Part shown: piece by piece, positions 51,258 through 59,005 of the stretch
How the letters are laid out: every line of letters begins with the position of its first letter
Numbering within the stretch: the first letter of the stretch is position 1
IMG/VR virus record: IMGVR_UViG_3300035698_022898
Location: 1-64,000 of that record
Strand: one strand, 5' to 3'
From: a virus
DNA: 64,000 nucleotides
Translations under genes and position numbers: made by a program
Notes under the pieces: generated by a model
Database searches by the model: none
What the model saw: only the letters and a program-made list of their open reading frames with translations
What the model was told of the DNA's origin: nothing

Positions 51258-53939
51258 CTAATGAACTAGGTTGTACTCAACACCCTTCTTGTCTTTCCAG
51301 GTGTTGTCAGTAAAGGTGACTTCCGTCTTGTCGAACCAACTCCCGTCAATGGGGGTGAACTCTGTTTCAATGTCAAGTGGAACGATAATCCAGGGGTGTT
51401 CCTCTCTGATGTATTCACAAGAGATAGTTCGTATGGTAGACACCACTTTGTTTTGTTCTTCGGGAACAGTATCCGTGAGCATACAGTCATGTATCTGCCC
51501 TATAAGGTCAGAATCCCACCCAGCAGCCTTAGCTTCCTCGTTAACCTCATTTGCTGACCAAAGCAGACAGTGAAAAGCAGTCCCCTGAATCTTTGTATTG
51601 ATAATCTCGTTTTTCGATAGGTATCCAGAGCGTCTATGTCCAAAGAACATTTCCACATACCCATCGCGAACAAAATCTTTGATGGATTTTTCTTGCCACT
51701 TCTTGGTAGCTGCAAGGCGTGTCCAGAAATCATCTTCAACATCTTTCATGTGTTTTTCAAAATCTTGGAATACATGAATGCCTATATCATGGAAGTGTTC
51801 TTGTATGGGTATACCGTCTTCGGTCTTCATATTGGTAACCCAACAGGCATCCCAAATAGTTCTGGCACATGCTTTATACCATGAACCGTAAACCATGGGA
51901 AAGACTTGTCCGTTTTTAGCATGGAAACGTAACATCTTAGCAACTTGATCTTGGCGCAACTGAAAAATCTTCATTGCTTGGTCCCTGTGCATATCTGTAG
52001 TTGGGTCTTGAATATAATTTACTAACACAGGGTCCTGAGTATAACATGCTAAAATACGAATTTCAATCGCGCCGTAATCGTTTTCAGCCAAACGTCTTCC
52101 GGGTGAAGCTTTTACACCGCTCCTACAAGCTCTACGTGCCGCTTCATCTCTTACAGGAACATTATGAAAATTAGGTTTACTACTAGAACTACGATATGTT
52201 CGAGCAGTATGTAGATCGAAGAAGGGGTGGATTTTTTCATCGTCGTCAATTTCCCTGAGGAATTGAGCCATATAAGTATCACATATCTTTTCTAACTTCC
52301 TCAAGCGCATGAGGCGTTTAATGAATGGATTATCCATCCCTACAAGCACTTCCTCATCTACGGAAGCAAGCCCGGACTCTGTTTTCTTTTCAGGAACCAT
52401 CCCCATGAGGTCAAACAATAAGTACCTAAGATCTTTATCCGATCCTATTTTAATGCGACGACCGGTATTCTTTATAAAAATCTCTGCTTCGAGAGAATCT
52501 TGTAGTCGGATAGTTATTCTATTTATCTGTTCTCGTAGGCGTTTTTCTTCCTCAAGATAGTATTGTCTATCCATGGGGATGCCTTTCCGTTGCATCTCAC
52601 CACATACAACTAATCCTTGTTGCCAGAAACGACGAGCCCGAAGCAACCCGTTCTTTCCCTTTAATTCTGCACGTTGTTCCAAGTACAGTCTCTTAGTGAG
52701 CAGAGAATCTATTCCGTTGTATTTTAAAACATGGGGGAGTGGCACTTCCTCCATACGATTAAAGAATTCTCCAGGAGCCGATTTTTTGTAAGGGTCTATG
52801 TCTTTATCATATTCTTCTACACCCCATCGAACATAAGCTTGAAATTTTAATCCCGATACTTTCTTTCTATCATCAAGTAGGTGAGCCGTGTTCATGGAAC
52901 ACCAACTTAAATTCTGAACCTCAACACCGTGTATTTCTCTATCCCACTCCCCCTCAAATTTAGAGTTATGAGCAATTTTTAGTATTTCTTTATGCTCTAA
53001 GATCCGTTTCCACATGTCCGTGATGCCCTTGAGTTGATTGGAGTCCCAATAAGACTTCCACATCATAGGCCAAGCATAAGCAAGATCATCGTATCCTAAA
53101 GAAGTGGTCAGTATTTTGCAACCGCGTCTGTACGGTTTCAAGGCGTTGGTTTCTATGTCATAAGAAATAGGAGGCTTTTGATCTAATACATTCTTAAACA
53201 TTCCGATAACATCTTCATACTTATATAAACAATGTACAGTGGTTTCTATGTCCACAGGAGCTGGCATTTTCCTTTTGAGGCATTGTACAGCAAACTCTAA
53301 ATCCTTACGAAAGACAGATAAGGTAACATCACTTCGGTCCTTTCTATCCCGATAAGCATAAGAAGGGTGAAATAAAGGTATAATGAGTGCGTTTAAGAAA
53401 TGATCTGGAATACAGAACTTGCGAAACCGAGAAGCTGTGATTTGAGAGAACCTACCCATAAACATCGACTCCATAGGTGCTTTACCCAGAAGCCATATAT
53501 GAGTAGGTTTAAGGTCTCTAATAGCCTTCATCACATAAGGCTTGCAACATTTTAATTCTGTTTTGTTCGGGGGTCTGTTGGCAGGGGGGCGACAATTTGC
53601 GGCATTGATTACATGTGCGTCTCTAAATACATTTATTCCAAAGGATTTAAGTTCATCTCGAAACCAGTTACCTATAGATCCTTGTAGCGGCATCCCGTTA
53701 TTATCTCCTACTTCATCCGGAGCCTCAAGAATAATCAACAGTCGTTTCTCCCCTTTGCCCATCCAAGGCATTCTAGGAGTCACACAACCTTTGTCTAGCC
53801 CGCAAGACTCACACATAGGTGGGCCGGGGTTCATATAAGTGTAAGGATTTGGAAGAGATGTTCCAAAAGGGGTAGCATTCTTGGATAAACTGACACAAGT
53901 ATTGCCGGGCATATCTTTAATAGAGAAAAATCCGTTCAT
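51258..53939 (-). CDS. DNA polymerase, family A, with N-terminal uracil-DNA-glycosylase-like domain
   Basis: Residues 1-230 are a family 4/5-type UDG domain. Cysteines at 43, 46, 52 and about 115 could bind an Fe-S cluster; LEAPDEVGDNNGMPLQG is the uracil-pocket motif and PLFHPSYAYR the second active-site motif. Residues 260-430 are a 3'-5' exonuclease (ISYDIETNAL; HNSKFEGEWD; YNGIDSLLT). Residues 600-880 are the polymerase: motif A ENDYGAIEIRILA, motif B RFHAKNGQVFPMVYGSW, motif C GQIHDCML with Cys in place of the usual Glu. It is the replicative polymerase of the window. Confidence 0.88.
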   Translation of the reverse strand: MNGFFSIKDMPGNTCVSLSKNATPFGTSLPNPYTYMNPGPPMCESCGLDKGCVTPRMPWMGKGEKRLLIILEAPDEVGDNNGMPLQGSIGNWFRDELKSFGINVFRDAHVINAANCRPPANRPPNKTELKCCKPYVMKAIRDLKPTHIWLLGKAPMESMFMGRFSQITASRFRKFCIPDHFLNALIIPLFHPSYAYRDRKDRSDVTLSVFRKDLEFAVQCLKRKMPAPVDIETTVHCLYKYEDVIGMFKNVLDQKPPISYDIETNALKPYRRGCKILTTSLGYDDLAYAWPMMWKSYWDSNQLKGITDMWKRILEHKEILKIAHNSKFEGEWDREIHGVEVQNLSWCSMNTAHLLDDRKKVSGLKFQAYVRWGVEEYDKDIDPYKKSAPGEFFNRMEEVPLPHVLKYNGIDSLLTKRLYLEQRAELKGKNGLLRARRFWQQGLVVCGEMQRKGIPMDRQYYLEEEKRLREQINRITIRLQDSLEAEIFIKNTGRRIKIGSDKDLRYLLFDLMGMVPEKKTESGLASVDEEVLVGMDNPFIKRLMRLRKLEKICDTYMAQFLREIDDDEKIHPFFDLHTARTYRSSSSKPNFHNVPVRDEAARRACRSGVKASPGRRLAENDYGAIEIRILACYTQDPVLVNYIQDPTTDMHRDQAMKIFQLRQDQVAKMLRFHAKNGQVFPMVYGSWYKACARTIWDACWVTNMKTEDGIPIQEHFHDIGIHVFQDFEKHMKDVEDDFWTRLAATKKWQEKSIKDFVRDGYVEMFFGHRRSGYLSKNEIINTKIQGTAFHCLLWSANEVNEEAKAAGWDSDLIGQIHDCMLTDTVPEEQNKVVSTIRTISCEYIREEHPWIIVPLDIETEFTPIDGSWFDKTEVTFTDNTWKDKKGVEYNLVH

Positions 53940-54130
53940 CGCACCCTCTCTGCAAAATCTTTAAATTGGGAACTATCTACATCCAAACCCTTGTAATATT
54001 GAAGGGTCACTACTGTCTTTTGAGTGTAGAAAAAGGTGACGAGTCGATTTGTCATATCCCCCCTTTCCAAGAGTTCTACTTCACGTTGTTTTTGAGCCCC
54101 GCCTGGAACACCTGCAAAATATATAATCAT
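53936..54130 (-). CDS. Small protein of the 'YLAG' family (64 aa)
   Basis: It begins IIYFAGVPGGAQKQREVELL and then MTNRLVTFFYTQKTV, matching the other three small paralogues. It ends four bases into the DNA polymerase gene (ATGA overlap), so the two are co-translated. The only nearby ribosome-like sequence is AGGGCAAC, within a short GGG/CCC hairpin, which could hide it. Confidence 0.65.
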   Translation of the reverse strand: MIIYFAGVPGGAQKQREVELLERGDMTNRLVTFFYTQKTVVTLQYYKGLDVDSSQFKDFAERVR

Positions 54131-54318
54131 AATATCGGGTTGTTGCCCTTATTTTAAATTGGAATAGACCCTTGGCTACCCCCGGAGTCTAGGCCTCTCT
54201 GTGTGCGAATTTGCGGGTGAGAGCCTCTCAGAGCGTGCAGGGCAACAACACTGCAGTCCCTCTGAGCATGATTGTTGCCCGCTTCAACGATTGCGAATAT
54301 GACTGCGGGATGGCAAGA
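54131..54318 (-). ncRNA. 188-base structured non-coding gap (possible regulatory RNA or leader)
   Basis: No open gene is seen. GGGCAACAA (54240-54248) pairs with TTGTTGCCC (54272-54280) as a 9-bp stem. A third copy of the motif (GGGTTGTTGCCC, 54137-54148) lies beside the next gene's start. GGCAAG/CTTGCC (54312-54317, 54325-54330) forms a hairpin over the clamp stop codon. It lies between sliding clamp and polymerase operon and could be a leader, an attenuator or a replication signal. Confidence 0.45.
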
Positions 54319-55350
54319 TTATGACTTGCCGCTATTACTCACGGGCAGGGATATCAGGTGCTTGAAAGTACCTGAGGTAAACAACGCTGCCCCTTCCGCG
54401 ATTGTGAGTATGGTTGCTTTCTCCAGAATCTGAGAAAGAAAACTCGGGTTGATGACAAAGCGAACCGGATCTCTTTTGAACTCGAAGTCCAGTTGCTTTT
54501 CGATCCAGCCCACTTCCTTCTCTGCGCGACAGGAGATTACCTTTCCAGTCACGTTGACGTCCACTCTCTTATCGAGAGAAACTTCACCCTCTGTCATAAA
54601 AGAGATGGAGTCAATAAGGTCTTTGAGTTCCCCAGGAAGTTTGAGTTTCGTCCCCTCCACGTCCAAAAATTTGGAAAGATCGGGGAAGTCGCCGACCAGG
54701 ATGCGGGAACTGAAAACCACACCTTCTTCCGTTGTGAAGTGGATCCAGTTGTCGGTCATGGCATACTTGACGACGTTGAATTTGACAAGCTCAGCGACGG
54801 AACGTGCGGGGATAAGCACTTGCATACCCGTGTCGCTTTCCAGCTGGTAGATGCTGATTCTCGTTTCATCTGACGACATCAAACGAGGGCCGTCAACGTA
54901 AACGCAAGTCAAAACGCCTTGCGTCATGTCCGAAGCAGCGGCAAACATTGTGAGAAACATTCCCTGGATGAAATCGGGGGGAACAGGTTTCCACATTTCC
55001 GTAAGCCTGGGCAGATCGAGAACAGCAATCAGTTTTTCCGCTTCCTGTTCCACAGTAGTTGAAAGGCCGGCTTTGGTCTTTCCCGAGTTGACATTCAACT
55101 GACCGTCTTCAAAAGAAATGTCTATCTCTTCTTCCTGGATGCCGGCAAGCATCTTGTGAAGGTCATCGGCCTTAACCGAACAAGCGAAGTCTGTCTCAAA
55201 AGGGTGACAGATACAGAGTGTGTCGTTGTAGGTCACAACCTCACCACCTGTGAAGATGAAGTGAGTAAACTGTTCAACGATTGCTTTCTTCGCCAAACCA
55301 GGTTTGACTTTAGTAAGAACAGTGATTGCGGTGTTTCGATTAAGCTTCAC
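54319..55350 (-). CDS. Sliding clamp, DnaN-like (GTG start)
   Basis: The 343-residue protein has the three-domain beta-clamp pattern: KLNRNTAITVLTKVKPGLAK, LMSSDETRISIYQLESDTG, VLIPARSVAEL and ILVGDFPDLSKFL, which corresponds to the 'GxFPDxxxxI' segment. AGGAGG lies five bases before the GTG. It tethers the polymerase to DNA. The start is moved 12 codons into the longer reading because of the ribosome site. GC-rich third positions suggest high expression. Confidence 0.85.
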   Translation of the reverse strand: MKLNRNTAITVLTKVKPGLAKKAIVEQFTHFIFTGGEVVTYNDTLCICHPFETDFACSVKADDLHKMLAGIQEEEIDISFEDGQLNVNSGKTKAGLSTTVEQEAEKLIAVLDLPRLTEMWKPVPPDFIQGMFLTMFAAASDMTQGVLTCVYVDGPRLMSSDETRISIYQLESDTGMQVLIPARSVAELVKFNVVKYAMTDNWIHFTTEEGVVFSSRILVGDFPDLSKFLDVEGTKLKLPGELKDLIDSISFMTEGEVSLDKRVDVNVTGKVISCRAEKEVGWIEKQLDFEFKRDPVRFVINPSFLSQILEKATILTIAEGAALFTSGTFKHLISLPVSNSGKS

Positions 55351-55435
55351 GGAAACCTCCTGTAATTTCAATAAGAAATAGCACAATTAAAAATGGTATG
55401 CAAGCATTACCACTACCCCAATTTAATTTTCTCCA

Positions 55436-55813
55436 TTAGTGTGTTATTTCAGAATAAATCCTTTCTTTTTTACCTTTTAAGTAAGCAACAAAACCAATGG
55501 CGTCCTCTACAGCATCGAACAAAGTGTTTTCTGAAAAAGATAAATTTCCTGTTTCTAATTTTTTCCAGTAATATTTTTTATCGCTTCCTTTAACAATGAT
55601 AAACCCTTTAGGTAAATCCTTTATAGTATACATTTGTTTTTGAGTATGAACTTTTTTAATCGACTTCTTTTTAACACTTTGAGTTTTGGATAAAACACCT
55701 TCATTGAAACTGTTGATAGCCAAAGAAAAATTTGGTTGTGAACCTATAAATCCTCCCAATGCAACCGAAAGAAGTATAATACCAAGTAAAGTAAACGCTT
55801 TCGGTGTGTCCAT
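55436..55813 (-). CDS. Membrane-anchored or exported unknown protein (125 aa)
   Basis: A short positive start (MDTPKAF) is followed by a hydrophobic segment, residues 8-25 (TLLGIILLSVALGGFIG), without a clear signal-peptidase site. The rest is basic (SVKKKSIKKVHTQKQ) with a small beta-domain (GFIIVKGSDKKYYWKKLE). AAGGGGG lies before the ATG. Function is unknown. The gap to the clamp gene (55351-55435) holds nothing evident. Confidence 0.6.
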   Translation of the reverse strand: MDTPKAFTLLGIILLSVALGGFIGSQPNFSLAINSFNEGVLSKTQSVKKKSIKKVHTQKQMYTIKDLPKGFIIVKGSDKKYYWKKLETGNLSFSENTLFDAVEDAIGFVAYLKGKKERIYSEITH

Positions 55814-55824
55814 AAGACCCCCTT

Positions 55825-56016
55825 TTATAGGTTATTCATATCCTCAGGTAGTACAGAGTTGGTTATATTTTGCCAACTACGCCTACGGAACTTAAATCCT
55901 GCTAGGAATAAATCATAAAAAGAAAATATAACCGTGGGTTTAACTCCAGCCTTTTCACAAGCACCCTCTACACAATCCCACAAATCGTCTCCTGCCCCTG
56001 CTAAATAGATATGCAT
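55825..56016 (-). CDS. Small protein of the 'YLAG' family (63 aa)
   Basis: Starts HIYLAGAGDDLWDCVEGACE and later VIFSFYDLFLAG, the same layout as the three other small paralogues. The C-terminus is basic (FKFRRRSWQNITNSV). GGAGAATT precedes the ATG. It is directly downstream of the terminator after the 7-deazaguanine gene group. Confidence 0.65.
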   Translation of the reverse strand: MHIYLAGAGDDLWDCVEGACEKAGVKPTVIFSFYDLFLAGFKFRRRSWQNITNSVLPEDMNNL

Positions 56017-56032
56017 AATTCTCCAAATTAAA

Positions 56033-56060
56033 AGGGGAGGGGGTGTTGCCCGCCTCCCCT
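56033..56060 (-). terminator. Intrinsic terminator of the modification gene group
   Basis: On the minus strand AGGGGAGG-C-GGG-CAACA-CCC-CCTCCCCT forms an 11-bp stem with one bulge, followed by TTTTAATTT. It ends transcription after the 92-residue gene. The loop GGGCAACA repeats the sequence seen in the 54131-54318 gap. Confidence 0.7.
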
Positions 56061-56082
56061 GTAGATAGGGTCAGAGCCCTCC

Positions 56083-56361
56083 TTACCCTACATGAAACAA
56101 GTGCCAAATATCGAAGTTTGCTCTGTTTTCCCAGGAGCCTAAGTAGACCCCCTTTTTGGGTAATTTATGTCCAGTTCCTACAGCTTCAAACGTGTGTGTG
56201 ATTTTGACGGCATCCGTATCCACCTCTATCCACATGCAGGCTTGATCGTCTTGTGTATCTACTCGTATAATTCTTTCCCAAATGCATTTGCCACTTGCGG
56301 GCGGTATTTCTAAGGCAAATTTACCACTACTCGGGATTAGGTACTTCCAAATCGTTTTCAT
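56083..56361 (-). CDS. DUF7352-like small protein (92 aa)
   Basis: The product begins MKTIWKYLIPSSGKFALEIP, has a beta strand pair with QDDQACMWIEVDTDA, and continues to FEAVGTGHKLPKK and YLGSW. This pattern is common in phage genomes (family named DUF7352); function unknown. The start at 56361 has GGGAG upstream. It overlaps the next gene upstream by 35 bases. Confidence 0.65.
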   Translation of the reverse strand: MKTIWKYLIPSSGKFALEIPPASGKCIWERIIRVDTQDDQACMWIEVDTDAVKITHTFEAVGTGHKLPKKGVYLGSWENRANFDIWHLFHVG

Positions 56362-56524
56362 CTTCCACTCCCAGAGCCCGGAACACCGTTTCGCAATCCC
56401 CTTTATAGTAGAATGCCAACAGTCTGGCATAATGAGGACTCCGTTGAAGAACTAGATCACGCATACCTCGTTCCAAATCCGGGCTCTTCATTTGGGGAAA
56501 GTTCCCTGCGTGAAATATGATCAT
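56327..56524 (-). CDS. Small protein of the 'YLAG' family (65 aa)
   Basis: It starts IIFHAGNFPQMKSPDLERGM and later ARLLAFYYKGDCETVF, giving the fullest version of the shared motif. It is two genes downstream of the TGT/DpdA-like gene. Phage TGT-like proteins sometimes start with such a segment, so this may be a detached domain. The ATG follows AAGGGTAAGAG. Confidence 0.7.
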   Translation of the reverse strand: MIIFHAGNFPQMKSPDLERGMRDLVLQRSPHYARLLAFYYKGDCETVFRALGVEDENDLEVPNPE

Positions 56525-56530
56525 GTACTC

Positions 56531-56908
56531 TTACCCTTTGTTAGCAGGGTTGAGGTGTTTGGGGATAATGAGTCCTGTGGGAGGAGCAGCTACTTTGGAG
56601 GGGCCTTGAATATGGGCCTCCTTAGCCCTGGCTACGGACTCTTCCCACTCAATCATTTTCCGAACAAGGATGGAATTGGCCTTGTAAGTGATTACAATTT
56701 TGTCCTTGGAAACAGCTTTGCAGCTTTTGAAATCCGAGAATATCAACCAGTCTTCAATTTGAAGACCTTTCATCATAGGTTGTTCGGGGTTGGTGTGGAC
56801 AATTATACTCCTGGGATTATGCCACAAATCATCACCAGGGACTTTGTAATAGGCTATAAGTTGCCCGGAGACGAGTTCTGCCACATGTAATTCTTTTTCC
56901 TTAACCAT
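56531..56908 (-). CDS. Unknown protein next to the TGT/DpdA-like gene (125 aa)
   Basis: AGGGAGG precedes the ATG. The N-terminal half is beta-rich (VAELVSGQLIAYYKVPGDDL; QIEDWLIFSDFKSCKAVSKD). A helix follows (VRKMIEWEESVARAKEAHI). It overlaps the transglycosylase gene by eight bases, so it may work with it. No family is recognised. Confidence 0.6.
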   Translation of the reverse strand: MVKEKELHVAELVSGQLIAYYKVPGDDLWHNPRSIIVHTNPEQPMMKGLQIEDWLIFSDFKSCKAVSKDKIVITYKANSILVRKMIEWEESVARAKEAHIQGPSKVAAPPTGLIIPKHLNPANKG

Positions 56909-58010
56909 TGTTTCCTCCCTGTAAGTCCTTCAAACAGAAGAGCTTGGGTTGTGATTGTTGTTTTACCTTATGTTGAAACACCCAGGGCCATTCTGGAATA
57001 CTTTTTTCCAGATCTAAATAATAAAGGATGTTTAGTTCATCCCTTTTCCGATAATCGTTAGACAAGCCTCGAATAAGAATTTTCTCGACACTACGTTGAC
57101 CGTCAACGGCTTTTCCGTCCCAACGCTCGTCTTCTTCGAGTTTGTAGTCTGACGGTTCCATGCGAAACTCGGATTCTCCGAGAACGAACCCTTTTTCTTC
57201 AAAGTAGCGAGTAATGAATTTTCGCTCAGCATCGGTAAAGTTTTTCAAATGCTTTCCTTCAATCTTAATAGAAGGTGAGCGGGTAGAGACGACAACGGAC
57301 CACGCAGGCTCGTCATAAATGTATTCTCCTGACCTCCATCTAGGTACACACACAATGCCATATTTTCCGAACTTGACCCAACTGGTACTGTCACAACTAT
57401 ACCAGGGGTAACGATTGACAAGCTTTGCAGATGTGACCGCGAACCCATGTACTTTGACAAGGGGCATTCCTTTGTCGTCGGTTAACATGGTAGACCAAAT
57501 TCTGTCAAGGTTGGGGATAAGCACTTTGGGAGGGTTAGGAATCATACCGCCCATAGCAATGTAAGTATATCCCAATTCCAAGTACATTTCCAACCACTTT
57601 TCATCACACCCGAAATGAAATACTGGAATAGGTGTCAACCCGAAAGACTCTAGGTACTTCTGATTATCCCATGTCGCTTCTGGGTTGTTAATCACATCCA
57701 AATTTGCGTAAACCTCCAGATGGTCTTTGTACTTTAGAATAAATTGTACATAACCGTCTCTGTACTCTAAATATATTTTCCTACTACTGCATATTTCAGA
57801 AAGAGGACAAGATAAACAGGGCTCCGCATTTTCCCAAGTACCGTAGTCCCTACTATTGGGACATTGGTGAACATCTAAAAAAGGGTAAACGTCAAATTTC
57901 CTATCCTCAAGATAGGAGCCCATATAGGTAGCCTTTTTGTCTTTACGCACCAGAGTGTTGTAAAGACTAGGGGCACCAGAGTCAAGAAATATTCTTACAT
58001 TCTCGGTCAC
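56901..58010 (-). CDS. dpdA: TGT/DpdA-like DNA base transglycosylase
   Basis: The barrel begins RIFLDSGAPSLYN (Asp10), typical of phage TGT-like proteins. HGFAVTSAKLVNRYPWYSC leads to DSTSW, where Asp207 is in the place of the catalytic nucleophile that attacks the sugar. A cysteine cluster (Cys50, Cys65, Cys68, Cys74) may bind metal. DpdA enzymes swap guanine in DNA for a 7-deazaguanine base. FolE, QueD and QueE in the same operon supply the base. Whether the target is DNA or tRNA is inferred. GTG start behind GAGG; it overlaps the glycosyltransferase by four bases. Confidence 0.8.
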   Translation of the reverse strand: MTENVRIFLDSGAPSLYNTLVRKDKKATYMGSYLEDRKFDVYPFLDVHQCPNSRDYGTWENAEPCLSCPLSEICSSRKIYLEYRDGYVQFILKYKDHLEVYANLDVINNPEATWDNQKYLESFGLTPIPVFHFGCDEKWLEMYLELGYTYIAMGGMIPNPPKVLIPNLDRIWSTMLTDDKGMPLVKVHGFAVTSAKLVNRYPWYSCDSTSWVKFGKYGIVCVPRWRSGEYIYDEPAWSVVVSTRSPSIKIEGKHLKNFTDAERKFITRYFEEKGFVLGESEFRMEPSDYKLEEDERWDGKAVDGQRSVEKILIRGLSNDYRKRDELNILYYLDLEKSIPEWPWVFQHKVKQQSQPKLFCLKDLQGGNNG

Positions 58011-59005
58011 AGAAGCCTCATCTCGTTGATCATTTTGGGGATGGCTTTTTCACCCATTCTCCGAAGAACTTTTTGAGTAACTTTAATTTGAGTATCAAAT
58101 AATTGGTTATTTACGGGGTTCTGAATCATATGGATTTTGTCAACTAAATCATTCCAGCTTGTATAAATGAATCTTTTGGGGTATAATTCAGGATAACTGA
58201 GGTCATTGGGCACCAAGGGGATACACCCACAGAAAAGAGCTTCCTGCATGGCAATTCCCCACGTTTCTTGTAAAGCAAAGGAAACGGCTATTTTTCCAGT
58301 GCCCAACAATTCATAGTACGACCGTTTATCCATGCAAGCATTTTTGGTTCTGAGGAATCTTGTTTCTGGTAATTGAAATTCCAAGTTATCGAAAAGATCC
58401 GGTCGTTTTTCAGGATCCAAACGGTGAGGAAACAGGATGCACTCCCTTTCGGCGTCGGGTTCTGTTTCTGGAATAAATTCGTCGGGGTACATGGGGAATC
58501 TTGTTACTTTCACCTTTTTCGCGGATCTGGTCTTTAACAAAAGATTCCTGTGATAATCTGTGGCTACAAAGATGCAGTCTATGAAGTTGAACCAGGCATT
58601 CTCTTGAAAAGAAGCCCAATATCGCATTCCTTTACGAGTAAGGAAATCCTGGGAATCGTAAGTCCCTGCGTGAAGGCACCCAGCGATTTTGAAATTTATG
58701 TCATTTCCTTGACGGATGTATTGCAAAGCTTCCAGCCCAGGAAACCACAAATCATGGAAAAACAGTATGTCTCCGTCCTTCAACAAATGTAGATTTTTTA
58801 TGAACCATTGAAGTTGGGAAAGCTTGTAATGGTTGGTAGAAACCACATCCAAGAAAGCACCTGTGATGATGGAATCTGTCAGAGCTATTCCGGGAACGTC
58901 AATCACAGGAATGTCATGATTGGCAAACTCCCGCAGAAACCACTTTGCCCATTGGCCTGAGTATCTTTCTTCCAGAGGCTCTATGGAGAAGTTCCAAATT
59001 CTCAT
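58007..59005 (-). CDS. GT4-type glycosyltransferase in the modification cluster
   Basis: The second Rossmann half is clear: ILFPHRLDPEKRPDLF and then VSFALQETWGIAMQEALFCG, the donor-binding ExxxxxxxE motif. The N-terminal half has HDLWFPGLEALQYI and LHAGTYDSQDFL, typical of acceptor-side GT4 folds. The ATG at 59005 overlaps the radical SAM stop (ATGA). Position between radical SAM and TGT genes suggests a sugar may be put on the modified base; acceptor unproven. Confidence 0.82.
   Translation of the reverse strand: MRIWNFSIEPLEERYSGQWAKWFLREFANHDIPVIDVPGIALTDSIITGAFLDVVSTNHYKLSQLQWFIKNLHLLKDGDILFFHDLWFPGLEALQYIRQGNDINFKIAGCLHAGTYDSQDFLTRKGMRYWASFQENAWFNFIDCIFVATDYHRNLLLKTRSAKKVKVTRFPMYPDEFIPETEPDAERECILFPHRLDPEKRPDLFDNLEFQLPETRFLRTKNACMDKRSYYELLGTGKIAVSFALQETWGIAMQEALFCGCIPLVPNDLSYPELYPKRFIYTSWNDLVDKIHMIQNPVNNQLFDTQIKVTQKVLRRMGEKAIPKMINEMRLL

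Noticed and set aside
56901-58010. Reading the TGT-like gene as an ordinary tRNA-guanine transglycosylase
   Set aside because: The start RIFLDSG, short length and operon with phage FolE/QueD/QueE fit the DNA-acting phage type better, though tRNA cannot be excluded from sequence alone.
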